This document shows positions 43,483-52,792 of a DNA stretch of 64,000 bases, piece after piece; the stretch's first letter is position 1, and each line of letters starts with the position of its first letter. The stretch covers positions 62,001 through 126,000 of the forward strand of contig JAFEEF010000043.1 in the NCBI GenBank assembly GCA_018241265.1. The letters are read 5' to 3'. Below the pieces are notes generated by a model. It had not been told where the DNA came from. It saw nothing but the letters and a program-made list of their open reading frames with translations, and did not search any database. This stretch comes from Pseudomonadota bacterium. Lineage in GTDB: Bacteria > Pseudomonadota > Gammaproteobacteria > Burkholderiales > Burkholderiaceae_C. The position numbers were made by a program, and so were the translations under genes.

Positions 43483-44325
43483 ATGGCGCCGGACCTCGCC
43501 CCGTCGACCTCGCCCTGGCAAGGCGTGTGGATCGCGATCCCCGCGTACAACGAAGCGCGCACGATCCGCGCAGTGGCGCAGGCCGCACTGGCGCTGTGTC
43601 CGCGGGTACTGATCGTCGACGACGGCTCGAGCGATGCCACCGTCAGCGAGCTGGACGGCCTTCCGGTCACGCTGCTGCAACACCGGACGAATCGGGGCAA
43701 GGCCGCGAGCCTGCGGACCGCGTTCGCGCATGCCGTCGCCGGCGGCGCCGACTGCGTCGTCGCACTCGACGGCGACGGCCAGCATGATCCCGCCGATGCC
43801 ACCGCCCTGCTGGCCGCCTGGCGCGCCGAGCCGGACCGCATCGTCATCGGTGCGCGACTGGGCGACCGGTCGCAGATTCCCGTCGCCCGCTACCGCGCGA
43901 ACCGTTTCGCCTGCTTCTGGATTTCATGGGCCGCCGGCCATCCGATCGCCGACTCGCAGTCGGGGTTTCGGGTCTATGCAGCACCGGTCATGCGCCTGGC
44001 GAACAGCGGCCGCGTGAAGGGCGACCGCTTCACCTTCGAGAGCGAGATCCTCATCGAGGCGGCCGACCAGGGCTTTCGAACGCTGGCGGTCGCAATTCCC
44101 GGCCGCTATCCGCCGCAGGCGCGCGCCAGCCACTTCCGGCCGGTGGTCGACATCGCCAAGATCGTCGTCATGGTGGGCACGCGGCTGCTGAAGAAGGGCA
44201 TGTACCCGCAAGGACTCTGGCGCAGCCTGCGACCCGCGCCCGTGCTGCCGCCGCGCATCCCGCCTCAGCGCAGCGCGACCGGCCGCGAGCGGCCGTTCGG
44301 CGAGACGCGCAGGTCGTCGCGGTGA
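43483..44325 (+). CDS. Family 2 glycosyltransferase
   Basis: 280-aa GT-A glycosyltransferase. IAIPAYNEARTI and VLIVDDGSSDATVSEL bind the nucleotide sugar, and the metal-binding motif is DGDGQHDP; SQSGFRVYAAPVM marks the acceptor region. A short hydrophobic C-terminal segment (VDIAKIVVMVGTRLL) may touch the membrane. In aryl-polyene clusters glycosyltransferase and acyltransferase activities can be one fused protein; here they are separate genes. It could glycosylate the product or its lipid anchor. Confidence 0.9.
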   Translation: MAPDLAPSTSPWQGVWIAIPAYNEARTIRAVAQAALALCPRVLIVDDGSSDATVSELDGLPVTLLQHRTNRGKAASLRTAFAHAVAGGADCVVALDGDGQHDPADATALLAAWRAEPDRIVIGARLGDRSQIPVARYRANRFACFWISWAAGHPIADSQSGFRVYAAPVMRLANSGRVKGDRFTFESEILIEAADQGFRTLAVAIPGRYPPQARASHFRPVVDIAKIVVMVGTRLLKKGMYPQGLWRSLRPAPVLPPRIPPQRSATGRERPFGETRRSSR

Positions 44326-45053
44326 GTGCCGTGCTGACGGCCGAACAGGTCGTCTATCGCTATCCGAAGCAAGCCGAAGCGGCGCTTGCCGGCGTCGACG
44401 TCACGCTGCGCGCAGGCCGCGTGCTCGGACTGCTCGGACCGAACGGCTCCGGCAAGTCGACGTTGATCAACGTGCTGATGGGCTTGCGCCTGCCGCAGGC
44501 CGGCACGGTACGCCGGTTCGGCGCACACCCACCGGTGCTTGCGTGGGTACCGCAGGAGTACGCGTTCTATGCGCAGCTCACGTGCCGGGAGAACCTGCAG
44601 TTCTTCGTCGCCATGCTGGATGTGTCGGCCGCCGAACGTGCTGATCGCGTCCGGCGCGTCGAGCGATCCTGCGCGCTCGACGAGTTCGCGGACCGGCTCG
44701 CGAGTCGCTGCTCGGGGGGCGTGCGCCGGCGCTTGAACGTGGCCATCGGCCTGCTGCAGGCGCCCGACGTGCTGCTGCTCGACGAGCCCACGGCCGGCGT
44801 CGACCCGCAGTCGCGCGCGTTCCTGATCGAGCAGGTTCGCGAGCTCGCGCGCGCCGGCACGGCCGTGCTCTACGCGACGCACTACATGGAGGAAGCGAGC
44901 GCCGCATGCAGCGAGATCCTGCTGCTCGACCATGGTCGCGTGCTCGCCGGCGGCGACCTCGCGACCTTGCTCGGCGGGGATGCGACCACGCCTCCATTCG
45001 AGAACCTGGAAGCACTCTTCATGCACCACACTCGGCGCTCGCTGCGCGACTGA
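44322..45053 (+). CDS. ABC-2 type exporter ATPase of the polyene-type operon
   Basis: 243-aa ATPase of the DrrA/NodI/CcmA class. Walker A is LLGPNGSGKSTLIN, signature RCSGGVRRRLNVA, Walker B VLLLDEPTAGVDP, and the H-loop is in LYATHYMEEA. Start GTG 44322 overlaps the glycosyltransferase stop. It pairs with the permease 2 bp downstream. Because it is in the same overlapping gene chain, export of the polyene product or an intermediate is the likely job. Confidence 0.9.
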   Translation: MSAVLTAEQVVYRYPKQAEAALAGVDVTLRAGRVLGLLGPNGSGKSTLINVLMGLRLPQAGTVRRFGAHPPVLAWVPQEYAFYAQLTCRENLQFFVAMLDVSAAERADRVRRVERSCALDEFADRLASRCSGGVRRRLNVAIGLLQAPDVLLLDEPTAGVDPQSRAFLIEQVRELARAGTAVLYATHYMEEASAACSEILLLDHGRVLAGGDLATLLGGDATTPPFENLEALFMHHTRRSLRD

Positions 45054-45055
45054 CC

Positions 45056-46294
45056 ATGCGGACCGACGCGCAACCGCCGGCGGCAGCTCGGTGGCATCGC
45101 ATTGCCCGACAGGCCTTGCGCATCGCCGCGAAGGAATGGCGCCTGCTGCGGCGCAATCCGCACGGCCTGGCGGTGCTGTTCCTGATGCCGGCGGCCTTCG
45201 TGCTGGTGATGTCGTTTGCGCTGAAGAACGCATTGACGGCCGCCATCGAGCTGCCGCCCACGGGCTGGGTCGTCGAAGGCGACCAGCCGATCGCACAGCA
45301 ATGGGCCGGCGAGTGGATCGCCAAACATGCCGGTACGCGGTTCGACACGCGGCGGCAACTGCAGGACGCGCTGCGCGCCGGGCGCGTCCAGGCGGGCGTC
45401 GTCGTGCGGGCGCAATGGCTCGACGAACAGAATGCGCCGCGCCCCGACCATGTGGAGCTGTGGCTGGGCAATCACATCGCACCGGGCGTTGCGAGCCGGC
45501 TGCGGGCCGAGCTCAGCTATTCGATGCTGCAGGTGCATATGAAGACCGCGGCGGCCGCGGCCGGGCCGTTCGCCAGCATGCTCCAGCAAGGCAGACCCGA
45601 CGCCGAGCTGCTGCCGGCTTCGGGCGCGGTCGGCGTCAAGTACCTCTACGAGATCGAATCGGGCCGCCGCCTGACGGCCGTTCAGCAGAGCGTCCCGGCC
45701 TGGCTGATCTTCGGCATGTTCTTCGTCGTCGTTCCGATCGCCGGCGTGCTGATCCACGAGCGCAACGACGGCACCTTGACGCGCATGGCCACGTTCGGCG
45801 TCGCGCCGCTCGCGGTCCTCGGCGGCAAGCTGCTGGCGTTCATGGCGCTCAACTGGGTGCAGCTGTTCTTCATGCTGCTGATCGGCCGTTGGCTGGTGCC
45901 ATTCCTCGGCGGCGATGCGCTGCACCTCGACCTCCCGGTCGGCTGGTTCGCGTTGATGACGCTGTCGACCAGCGCAGCGGCGGTCGGCCTCGGCCTGCTG
46001 ATCTCGGCCAGCACCCGCGCCTTCGATCAGGCAGCGGCCTTGGGCGGCGGGATCAACGTGGTGCTGGGGGCGCTGGCCGGCATCATGGTGCCGCGCGCGT
46101 TGATGCCGCAGGGCATGCAACGGATCTCCGAATGGTCGCCGATGGGCTGGGCGCTGGACGGCATGCAGGCCGTGTTCCTGGGCGCACCCGACGCGGCGCA
46201 GATCGTCCCGAAGGCCGCCCTGCTGCTGGCGTTCGCGGCCGTCTGCATCGGATGGAGCTGGCGCGTGCTGCGCCACCCGGACCGGCCGCACTGA
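45056..46294 (+). CDS. ABC-2 type exporter permease of the polyene-type operon
   Basis: 412-aa membrane protein of the ABC-2 family. A first helix (LAVLFLMPAAFVLVMSFAL) is followed by a large periplasmic domain of about 190 residues, then five helices starting at VPAWLIFGMFFVVVPIAGVLI, with the family block ERNDGTLTRMATFGV after it. This YhhJ/DrrB-like layout suits lipid or polyketide export. It is the last gene of the operon; the MarR gene converges on it 13 bp away. Confidence 0.9.
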   Translation: MRTDAQPPAAARWHRIARQALRIAAKEWRLLRRNPHGLAVLFLMPAAFVLVMSFALKNALTAAIELPPTGWVVEGDQPIAQQWAGEWIAKHAGTRFDTRRQLQDALRAGRVQAGVVVRAQWLDEQNAPRPDHVELWLGNHIAPGVASRLRAELSYSMLQVHMKTAAAAAGPFASMLQQGRPDAELLPASGAVGVKYLYEIESGRRLTAVQQSVPAWLIFGMFFVVVPIAGVLIHERNDGTLTRMATFGVAPLAVLGGKLLAFMALNWVQLFFMLLIGRWLVPFLGGDALHLDLPVGWFALMTLSTSAAAVGLGLLISASTRAFDQAAALGGGINVVLGALAGIMVPRALMPQGMQRISEWSPMGWALDGMQAVFLGAPDAAQIVPKAALLLAFAAVCIGWSWRVLRHPDRPH

Positions 46295-46307
46295 CGTCGC
46301 CGGCGAC

Positions 46308-46793
46308 TCAGCGCCGCTTGACCCCCGCGACCTTCAGCAGCAGCTCGATCAGCAACGCCCGCTCGGCCGCCGACAGCACGCGCAGGTCGTGGTTCTCCAT
46401 CGTCGCGGCGATCGCGCCGGCACGGTCGACGAGTTCGCTGCCGGCCGCGGTCAGGTGGATGTGCTGGGCGCGCCGGTCCTCGGTGCTGCGCACGCGCTCG
46501 ACCCAGCCGCGCTCGACCATGCGGTCGAGCGTGACCGCCATGTTCGGCGGCGAGATGCCGAGCGCATGGCCGAGCTGCTTCTGGTTCACGCGCGCGTTCT
46601 GCGCGACCAGCATCAGGATCGAGAACTCGACGATCTTCAGGTCGAGCGGCGCCATGTGGACCGCGAACGTCGCCTTGAGCCTGATCGCCGCGCGGCTCGC
46701 CGCATAACCGACGAGGTAGTCGAGGCGCGAGGTGTCGAGCCCGGCCGGCGCGTGCGGCTCGGTCTCGCGCGGCGGCTCGTTCAGCGCACCCAT
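46308..46793 (-). CDS. MarR family regulator, probable CouR-like repressor of the hydroxycinnamate operon
   Basis: 161-aa winged-helix regulator. VEFSILMLVAQNARVNQKQLGHALGISPPNMAVTLDRMVERGWVER forms the DNA-binding core and STEDRRAQHIHLT the wing. MarR proteins called CouR or FerR/FerC repress hydroxycinnamate genes in other bacteria and are released by the CoA thioester. This gene is last in an operon encoding a hydroxycinnamate-type CoA pathway and transporter, so the same role is inferred. It ends 13 bp from the convergent ABC permease gene. Confidence 0.85.
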   Translation of the reverse strand: MGALNEPPRETEPHAPAGLDTSRLDYLVGYAASRAAIRLKATFAVHMAPLDLKIVEFSILMLVAQNARVNQKQLGHALGISPPNMAVTLDRMVERGWVERVRSTEDRRAQHIHLTAAGSELVDRAGAIAATMENHDLRVLSAAERALLIELLLKVAGVKRR

Positions 46794-46800
46794 CGGAGGT

Positions 46801-47553
46801 TCAGGCGTCGGTCTTGCGGCGTGCCGCGCCGAGGTAGGTATCGATGACGCGCGGATCGCTGGCGAGATCGGCGGCCGGCCCCTGCAGCGCGATCTCGCCC
46901 ATCTCGAGCACGTAGCCGTAGTCGGCGACTTCGAGCGCGGCGCGGGCGTTCTGCTCGACGAGCAGGATCGTCACGCCGGTCGAACGCAAGCTGTCGATGA
47001 TGCGGAAGATCTCCTTCACGACCAGCGGCGCGAGGCCCAGGCTGGGCTCGTCGAGCATCAGCAGCTGCGGCTTGCTCATCAGCGCACGGCCGACCGCGAG
47101 CATCTGGCGCTCACCGCCCGACAAGGTGCCGGCCAGCTGCGTGCGGCGCTCCTTCAGGCGCGGGAACAGCGCATAGACCTCGTCGAGGCTGGCCTGGCCG
47201 TCCTTCCTGCCGAGGCGGACCTGGCGGTAGCCGCCGAGCACCAGGTTGTCCTCGACCGGCATCGTCGCGAACAGCGCCCGCGTTTCGGGAACGAGCGCGA
47301 TGCCGTCCATCACGCGCTCCTCGAGCGTCTTCAGCATCACCGGCCGGCCGGCGTAGGCGATCGTGCCGCGCGACGGCAGCACGCCCATCAGCGCGTTCAG
47401 CAACGTCGACTTGCCGGCGCCGTTCGGGCCGATCACGGTGACGACGCTGCCCCTGGCCGCTTCGAGGTTCAGGCCGTGCAGCACTTCGGCACGGCCGTAG
47501 CCGGCATGCAGGTCCTGCACGCGCAGCAGCAGATCGGTGGGGGCTGTGGCCAT
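46801..47553 (-). CDS. livF: Liv-type ABC transporter ATPase LivF (third system)
   Basis: 250-aa ATPase with normal Walker [10 protein letters not shown], signature LSGGERQM, Walker B LLMLDEPSLGLAP and VEQN. Its ATG overlaps the stop of the fused permease-ATPase gene. It belongs to the transporter of the hydroxycinnamate-type operon, comparable in context to the CouPSTU p-coumarate importer of Rhodopseudomonas palustris. Confidence 0.93.
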   Translation of the reverse strand: MATAPTDLLLRVQDLHAGYGRAEVLHGLNLEAARGSVVTVIGPNGAGKSTLLNALMGVLPSRGTIAYAGRPVMLKTLEERVMDGIALVPETRALFATMPVEDNLVLGGYRQVRLGRKDGQASLDEVYALFPRLKERRTQLAGTLSGGERQMLAVGRALMSKPQLLMLDEPSLGLAPLVVKEIFRIIDSLRSTGVTILLVEQNARAALEVADYGYVLEMGEIALQGPAADLASDPRVIDTYLGAARRKTDA

Positions 47554-49313
47554 CAATGCTCCGTGCCGAGGTAGGCGGCGCGGACCGCCGGGCTCGCCTG
47601 CACTTCCTCCGGCGTGCCTTCGATCAGCCTGGTGCCGAACTCCATCACGACGACGCGATCGACGAGCCCCATCACGAGGTCCATGTCGTGCTCGACGAGC
47701 AGGATGGACAGGCCTTCGCCGCGCAACTGGCGCAGGGTCGCGGCGAGCGCCTGCTTCTCCTTCAGGCGCAGGCCGGCCGCCGGCTCGTCGAGCAGCAGCA
47801 AGGTCGGGTCGGCGCACAGTGCACGCGCGATCTCCATCAGCCGTTGCGGCCCGAGAGCGAGGTTGCCGGCGAGCTCGTGCATGCTCGCCTCCATGCCGAT
47901 GCGGCGCAGTTGCTTCTCGGCTTCCTTGAAGAGCCGGCGCTCCTCGGCGCGGTCGACGCGCAGCATCGCGGCCGCGACGCCGCGCGCGCCGCGCAGATGC
48001 GCACCGAGCGCGACGTTCTCGAGCACCGTCATGGCGGGGATCATCTTCACGTGCTGGAAGGTGCGCGACACGCCGCGCCGCGCGATCGCGCGCGACGTCA
48101 GGCCCTCGATGCGCTCGCCCATCAGCCGCACTTCGCCGCGCGTCGCCGGCAGCACGCCGGTGACGAGGTTGAAGGTCGTCGACTTGCCGGCGCCGTTCGG
48201 GCCGATCAGCCCGAGGATCTCGCCGGCGCGCACCGAGAAGCTCACGTCGTTGACGGCAACCAGCCCGCCGAACTCCTTGCGTACCGCCTTGACGTCGAGC
48301 ACGACCTCGCCGTGCGGCGGCCGCGCGCGCTCCGGCAGAGCCGGCGCATCGGCCCAGTCGACCGCGCGATCGCGGCGCGGCAGGCGCGCCTCGACGAACG
48401 CCCAGATGCCGTCGCGCGCGTACTGCAGCACCAGCACCAGCACGATGCCGAACACGATGACCTCGTAGTTGCCGCTGCCGCCGAGCAGCTTGGGCAGCCA
48501 GACCTGCAGCTGGTCTTCGAGGATCTTCACGACGCCGGCGCCCACCAGTGCGCCCCAGACATGGCCGACGCCGCCGAGCACCGCCATGAAGAGGTACTCG
48601 ATGCCCATCTTCAGGCCGAACGGCGACGGGTTGACGGTGCGCTGGAAGTGCGCAAAGAGCCAGCCGGAGACCGACGCCAAGAGGGCTGCGATGACGAACG
48701 CGGTGACCTTGGTGCGGTAGGTATCGATGCCCATCGCCTCGGCCATCGTCGCGCCGCCCTTGACGGCGCGCAGCGCGCGCCCGGTGCGCGAGTCGAGCAG
48801 CCGCGTGACGCCGATCGCGGCGAGCACGACGATGATCCACAGCAGGTAGTAGAAGCTGCGGCCGGTGTTGAGCTCGATGCCGAAGAAGCGGATCGCCGGG
48901 ATGCCGAGCAGGCCGTCGTACTTGCCGAGTGCGTCGATGTTGCCGAGCAGGTAGAACAGCGACAGGCCCCAGGCGATCGTCGCGAGCGGCAGGTAGTGGC
49001 CCGACATGCGCAACGTGATCCAGCCGAGGATGAGCGCGGCGACCGCGGTGAAGGCGAGGCCGAACCAGACCGTGAGCCACGGCGACATGCCGTACTTCAA
49101 GGTCAGGAACGCCGCGGTGTACGCGCCGAGGCCGACGAATGCGGCCTGGCCGAACGACGTCAGGCCGGCGATGCCGGTCAAGAGCACGAGGCCGATCACG
49201 ACCAGCGTGTAGAGGCCGATGTAGTTGGCCTGCGTGATCCAGAACTCGGGGACCGGCAGCAGCGGCATCGCGGCGAGCGCGACGACGAAGGCGAGCAGGA
49301 AGGCGCGGCGCAT
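47553..49313 (-). CDS. Fused LivM permease-LivG ATPase
   Basis: 586-aa fusion. Residues 1 to about 325 form a LivM permease ([51 protein letters not shown]). A polar linker of about 20 residues ([20 protein letters not shown]) leads to a LivG ATPase with Walker [22 protein letters not shown] in place of the signature, Walker [12 protein letters not shown] and H-loop [10 protein letters not shown]. The frame is continuous with no stop. Such LivMG fusions occur in aromatic-compound importers. It overlaps livH and livF at ATGA junctions. Confidence 0.93.
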   Translation of the reverse strand: MRRAFLLAFVVALAAMPLLPVPEFWITQANYIGLYTLVVIGLVLLTGIAGLTSFGQAAFVGLGAYTAAFLTLKYGMSPWLTVWFGLAFTAVAALILGWITLRMSGHYLPLATIAWGLSLFYLLGNIDALGKYDGLLGIPAIRFFGIELNTGRSFYYLLWIIVVLAAIGVTRLLDSRTGRALRAVKGGATMAEAMGIDTYRTKVTAFVIAALLASVSGWLFAHFQRTVNPSPFGLKMGIEYLFMAVLGGVGHVWGALVGAGVVKILEDQLQVWLPKLLGGSGNYEVIVFGIVLVLVLQYARDGIWAFVEARLPRRDRAVDWADAPALPERARPPHGEVVLDVKAVRKEFGGLVAVNDVSFSVRAGEILGLIGPNGAGKSTTFNLVTGVLPATRGEVRLMGERIEGLTSRAIARRGVSRTFQHVKMIPAMTVLENVALGAHLRGARGVAAAMLRVDRAEERRLFKEAEKQLRRIGMEASMHELAGNLALGPQRLMEIARALCADPTLLLLDEPAAGLRLKEKQALAATLRQLRGEGLSILLVEHDMDLVMGLVDRVVVMEFGTRLIEGTPEEVQASPAVRAAYLGTEH

Positions 49314-50353
49314 CACTCCTCCTCGTCCGACACGCCGTGCTGGAAGCTGCGCCACAACAGCACCGGAATGATCAGCGTGAAGACGATCACCTCCTTGAAC
49401 GCGCTCGCGTAGAACGAGCCGAAGCTTTCGAGCAGCCCGACGAACATCGCGCCGACCGCCGCCGACGGATAGCTCGCCAGGCCGCCGAAGATCGCCGCGA
49501 CGAAGCCTTTCAGGCCGATCAGGAAGCCGGAGTCGTAGAACATCGTCGTCGCCGGGCCGATCAGCAGGCCCGACAGCGCGCCGATGAAGGCCGCGAGGCC
49601 GAAGCTCAAGCGACCGGCGGCCGATGTCGAGATGCCCATCAGCCGCGCACCCAGCCGATTGACCGCGGTGGCGCGCAGCGCCTTGCCGCGCAACGAGCGC
49701 TCGAAGAACAGGAACAGCGCGACGATCAGCACGATCGTCACCATGAAGATGATGATCGTCTGCCCCGACAGCGACACCGCGCCGATCGAGAAGCGCGCAT
49801 CCCAGAAGCTCGGGTTGCGGAACCCTTCGGCGCCGAAGAACACGAGGCCGAGGCCGGTCAGCGCGAAATGGGTGCCGACCGAGACGATCAAGAGCACCAG
49901 CACCGTCGCGTCCGCGAGCTTCTCGTACGCGATGCGGTACACGAGCGGGCCGAGCGGCGTCACGATCGCCAGGGTCAGCAAGCTCTGCACGACGAGCGGC
50001 AGGTGGCGCGGCGCGGCCCACAGCGTGATCGGCACCAGCACGATGGGCACCGCGAGCAATCGCACGACGGTCTTGGCGATGTGCGCCGCCGGCACGCCGC
50101 GGCGTGCCGCGCCGATCGCCTCGAGCAGCGCGTCGAGCACCGCCAGCGCGGCGACGAGCCAGATCGTGCCCGGCACCTTGCCGAGCTGCAGCAGCGCGAG
50201 CGTCAGCGCGCCATAGGCGACGAACTCGCCCTGCGGTATGAAGATCACGCGCGTGACCGCGAAGACCAGCACGATGGCCAGTCCGAGCAGCACGTAGATC
50301 GCGCCGTTGGTCACGCCATCCAGCATCAGGATGCTGGCGATCGAGAAGTCCAT
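49313..50353 (-). CDS. livH: Liv-type ABC transporter permease LivH (third system)
   Basis: 346-aa permease, longer than usual because of an insertion with extra hydrophobic segments (about residues 55-130). It opens [41 protein letters not shown] and has [21 protein letters not shown] and [19 protein letters not shown] in the C-terminal half. It overlaps the LivMG fusion gene (ATGA). The binding protein gene lies 73 bp upstream. Confidence 0.92.
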   Translation of the reverse strand: MDFSIASILMLDGVTNGAIYVLLGLAIVLVFAVTRVIFIPQGEFVAYGALTLALLQLGKVPGTIWLVAALAVLDALLEAIGAARRGVPAAHIAKTVVRLLAVPIVLVPITLWAAPRHLPLVVQSLLTLAIVTPLGPLVYRIAYEKLADATVLVLLIVSVGTHFALTGLGLVFFGAEGFRNPSFWDARFSIGAVSLSGQTIIIFMVTIVLIVALFLFFERSLRGKALRATAVNRLGARLMGISTSAAGRLSFGLAAFIGALSGLLIGPATTMFYDSGFLIGLKGFVAAIFGGLASYPSAAVGAMFVGLLESFGSFYASAFKEVIVFTLIIPVLLWRSFQHGVSDEEE

Positions 50354-50426
50354 GAGACGAGTAGATCCCTGACCGGCTGGCCGATCAGCCGGCGGGCCGC
50401 ATTGTGCCCAGTTTGTAACGGCCGGC

Positions 50427-51569
50427 CTATTGGTCGGCGACGACTTGCCACTCGCCCTTGTTCACGCGCAGCAGCACGCCGGTCTCCGGCGTGTAGCCGA
50501 AGTGGTCGGTCTTCGTGTAGTCGAGCACGCCTTGCGACACCGGCGTGCGGCCCATGGTCTCCAGCGCCTCTTTCAGCGCGGCACGGAACTCGGGGGTGCC
50601 GGGCTTGGCCTTCTTCAGCGCGATCGGCACCGCCTTCGACAGCACGAGGTAGGCGTCGAACACATGGCCGCCGAACTGGTTCGCGCTGCCCTTGCCGTAG
50701 GCCTTCTCGTAGTCGGTGTAGTACTTCATCGCGACCGCCTTGCTCGGGTTGCTGTCGGGCAGCTTGTCGGCGACGACGGCCGGCCCCGAGACGACGTACG
50801 AGCCTTCGACGTCCTGGCCGCCGACCCGGATCAGGTCGAGCGACGCGGCGCCGTGCGTCTGGTAGATCCGGTCCCTCGGATAGCCGCGCTCGACGAGGCC
50901 GCGGTGCGGCATCGCGGCGCCGCTGCCCGAAGCGACGACCAGCACCGCGTCGGGCTTGGCCGAGACGATCTTCAGCGCCTGGCCGGTCACGCTGGTGTCG
51001 GTGCGCGCGAAGCGTTCGAGCGCGACCTGCTTGATGCCGGCCTTCTCGGCGAGCGGCGCGAAGTCCTTCAGCCACGACTCGCCGTAGGCGTCCGAGTAGC
51101 CGAGGAAGCCATACGTCTTGACGCCGGTCTTCTTCCAGTGCTCGATGATCGGGATCGACATCACCGCGGTCGACTGCGGCAGCCGGAACGACCAGTCGTC
51201 CTTGCCGGGCGGCAGGTTCACCGGCGACAGCATCAGCTGCACGGTGTGCGACTCCGTCGCGACGTCGGCCATCGCCGCGGCGATCGGCGTCGCGGCCGAG
51301 CCGATGATCACGTCGACCTTGTCTTCGGTGACGAAGCGGCGCGCGTTCTTCACGCCCTGCGTCGGATCGGTCGCGTCGTCGAGGATGATGACGTTCATCT
51401 TCTCGCCGGCCAGCGTCTGCGGCCAGAGCGCGATGCCGTTCTTGCTCGGTATGCCGAGCGCCGACGTCGGGCCGGTGAGCGGCAGGTCGACGCCGATCGT
51501 GATGTCGGCATGCGCGGCAAGGGCCGCAGTGGCCAGCGCGATGCCGGCGAGCAGGCGGGATGGACTCAT
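50427..51569 (-). CDS. Periplasmic binding protein of the hydroxycinnamate-type operon
   Basis: 380-aa Liv-type binding protein with signal peptide [21 protein letters not shown] and mature start [20 protein letters not shown]. The motifs [19 protein letters not shown] and [16 protein letters not shown] follow. Its position among CoA ligase, crotonase and SDR genes argues for an aromatic acid ligand, as for CouP. It has 23 bp to the thioesterase gene upstream. Confidence 0.9.
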   Translation of the reverse strand: MSPSRLLAGIALATAALAAHADITIGVDLPLTGPTSALGIPSKNGIALWPQTLAGEKMNVIILDDATDPTQGVKNARRFVTEDKVDVIIGSAATPIAAAMADVATESHTVQLMLSPVNLPPGKDDWSFRLPQSTAVMSIPIIEHWKKTGVKTYGFLGYSDAYGESWLKDFAPLAEKAGIKQVALERFARTDTSVTGQALKIVSAKPDAVLVVASGSGAAMPHRGLVERGYPRDRIYQTHGAASLDLIRVGGQDVEGSYVVSGPAVVADKLPDSNPSKAVAMKYYTDYEKAYGKGSANQFGGHVFDAYLVLSKAVPIALKKAKPGTPEFRAALKEALETMGRTPVSQGVLDYTKTDHFGYTPETGVLLRVNKGEWQVVADQ

Positions 51570-51592
51570 CGGATGTCTCCTCTGGTTCGGAA

Positions 51593-52027
51593 CTATTCGC
51601 AGAGCGCGCGGATGTCCTCGGGCACGGGGATCGCGCGCAGGCGGTCGGGGTTGGCCGCGTCGCGCACGACGAAGGCGCGCACCTCGCGGCCTTCGCAGAT
51701 CAGGTCGTGGCCGCCGTCGGCACGCGCCCGCGTGATGCGGTGCTGCTGCACGATCACCTTGGTGCGCCATTCGTCGACGTGGGTCGAGATCGTCAAGGTC
51801 TCGCCGTAGGTCGCGGCCATCAGGAACTTGGTGCTGATCTCGAGCAGCGGCGTGCCGACGATGCCGCGCGTCTTGACGAGCTCGCGCCACGGCGGCACGC
51901 CGCATTGCATGAAGAACGACAGCGACGCGGTGTCCATCCAGCGCGAGAAGTTCGGGAAGAACACGATGCCCGCGGGATCGCAGTCACCGAAGGCGACCTC
52001 GACGGTCCAGATCGTCGTGCGCGGCAT
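51593..52027 (-). CDS. 4-hydroxybenzoyl-CoA thioesterase-like protein
   Basis: 144-aa hotdog thioesterase. The catalytic aspartate is D17 in FGDCDPAGIVFFPNF, the position and context known for the Pseudomonas 4-hydroxybenzoyl-CoA thioesterase; YGETLTISTHVDEWRTKVIVQ follows. It would free hydroxybenzoate-type acids from CoA. Start ATG 52027 directly follows the SDR stop (adjacent, no gap). It gives the operon a second possible exit from the CoA pathway besides the amidohydrolase at 57473. Confidence 0.9.
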   Translation of the reverse strand: MPRTTIWTVEVAFGDCDPAGIVFFPNFSRWMDTASLSFFMQCGVPPWRELVKTRGIVGTPLLEISTKFLMAATYGETLTISTHVDEWRTKVIVQQHRITRARADGGHDLICEGREVRAFVVRDAANPDRLRAIPVPEDIRALCE

Positions 52028-52792
52028 TCAGCGTGGCGCCATGCGCAGCGCGCCGTCGAGGCGGATCACCTCGCCGTTCAGCGACAGGTTCTCGACGATG
52101 GCTGCCGCCAGAGCCGCGAATTCCTGCGGCTTGCCGAGGCGCTTCGGGAACGGGATGCTGGCGGCGAGCGACTGCTGCACCGGCTCCGGCAGCTCGGCCA
52201 TCAGCGGCGTCAGGAAGAGGCCCGGCGCGATCGTCACGACGCGCACGCCGAACTGCGCCAGGTCGCGTGCCAGCGGCAAGGTCAGCGACACGATGCCGCC
52301 CTTGGAAGCCGCATACGCCTCCTGCCCGACCTGGCCGTCGAAGGCCGCGACCGAGGCGGTGTTGACGACGACGCCGCGCTCGCCGTCATCGAGCGCATCG
52401 AGCTTGACCATCTCGGCGACCGCGAGCCGCGTGACGTTGAACGTGCCGACGAGGTTGACGTCGATCACGCGCTTGAAGTCGTCGAGCGGCATCGGCGTGC
52501 CGTCCTTGCCGATCAGGCGCCTGGCGGTGCCGATGCCGGCGATATTCATCAGGAGGCGTGCCGCGCCATGCGCAGCGCTCGCGGCAGTCAGCGCGGCTTG
52601 CACGCTGTCCGCCGATGTGATGTCGCACTCGACGCCGATGCCGCCGATCTCGTTCGCGACGGCTTGCGCGCCGGCGCCGTGGCGGTCGAGCACGGCGACC
52701 TTCGCGCCGCGGCGCGCGAGCTCGCGTGCGGTCTCGGCGCCCAGGCCGGAGGCGCCGCCGGTGACGATGGCCGATTGACCTTCGATGTTCAT
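52028..52792 (-). CDS. SDR family 3-hydroxyacyl-CoA dehydrogenase, CouN-like
   Basis: 254-aa SDR related to 3-hydroxyacyl-CoA dehydrogenase type 2. The NAD motif is AIVTGGASGLGAE. The catalytic residues are S147, Y160 and K164 in EAYAASKGG; GERGVVVNTASVAAFDGQ is typical of the HSD10-like group. It would oxidise the 3-hydroxy-3-arylpropionyl-CoA made by the crotonase, as CouN does in Rhodococcus jostii RHA1. The start overlaps the CoA ligase stop. Confidence 0.9.
   Translation of the reverse strand: MNIEGQSAIVTGGASGLGAETARELARRGAKVAVLDRHGAGAQAVANEIGGIGVECDITSADSVQAALTAASAAHGAARLLMNIAGIGTARRLIGKDGTPMPLDDFKRVIDVNLVGTFNVTRLAVAEMVKLDALDDGERGVVVNTASVAAFDGQVGQEAYAASKGGIVSLTLPLARDLAQFGVRVVTIAPGLFLTPLMAELPEPVQQSLAASIPFPKRLGKPQEFAALAAAIVENLSLNGEVIRLDGALRMAPR

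Noticed and set aside
47556-49412. A 618-codon plus-strand frame opposite the LivM-LivG fusion.
   Set aside because: Composition is His/Arg/Asp-rich and featureless; it mirrors codon bias of the true gene.
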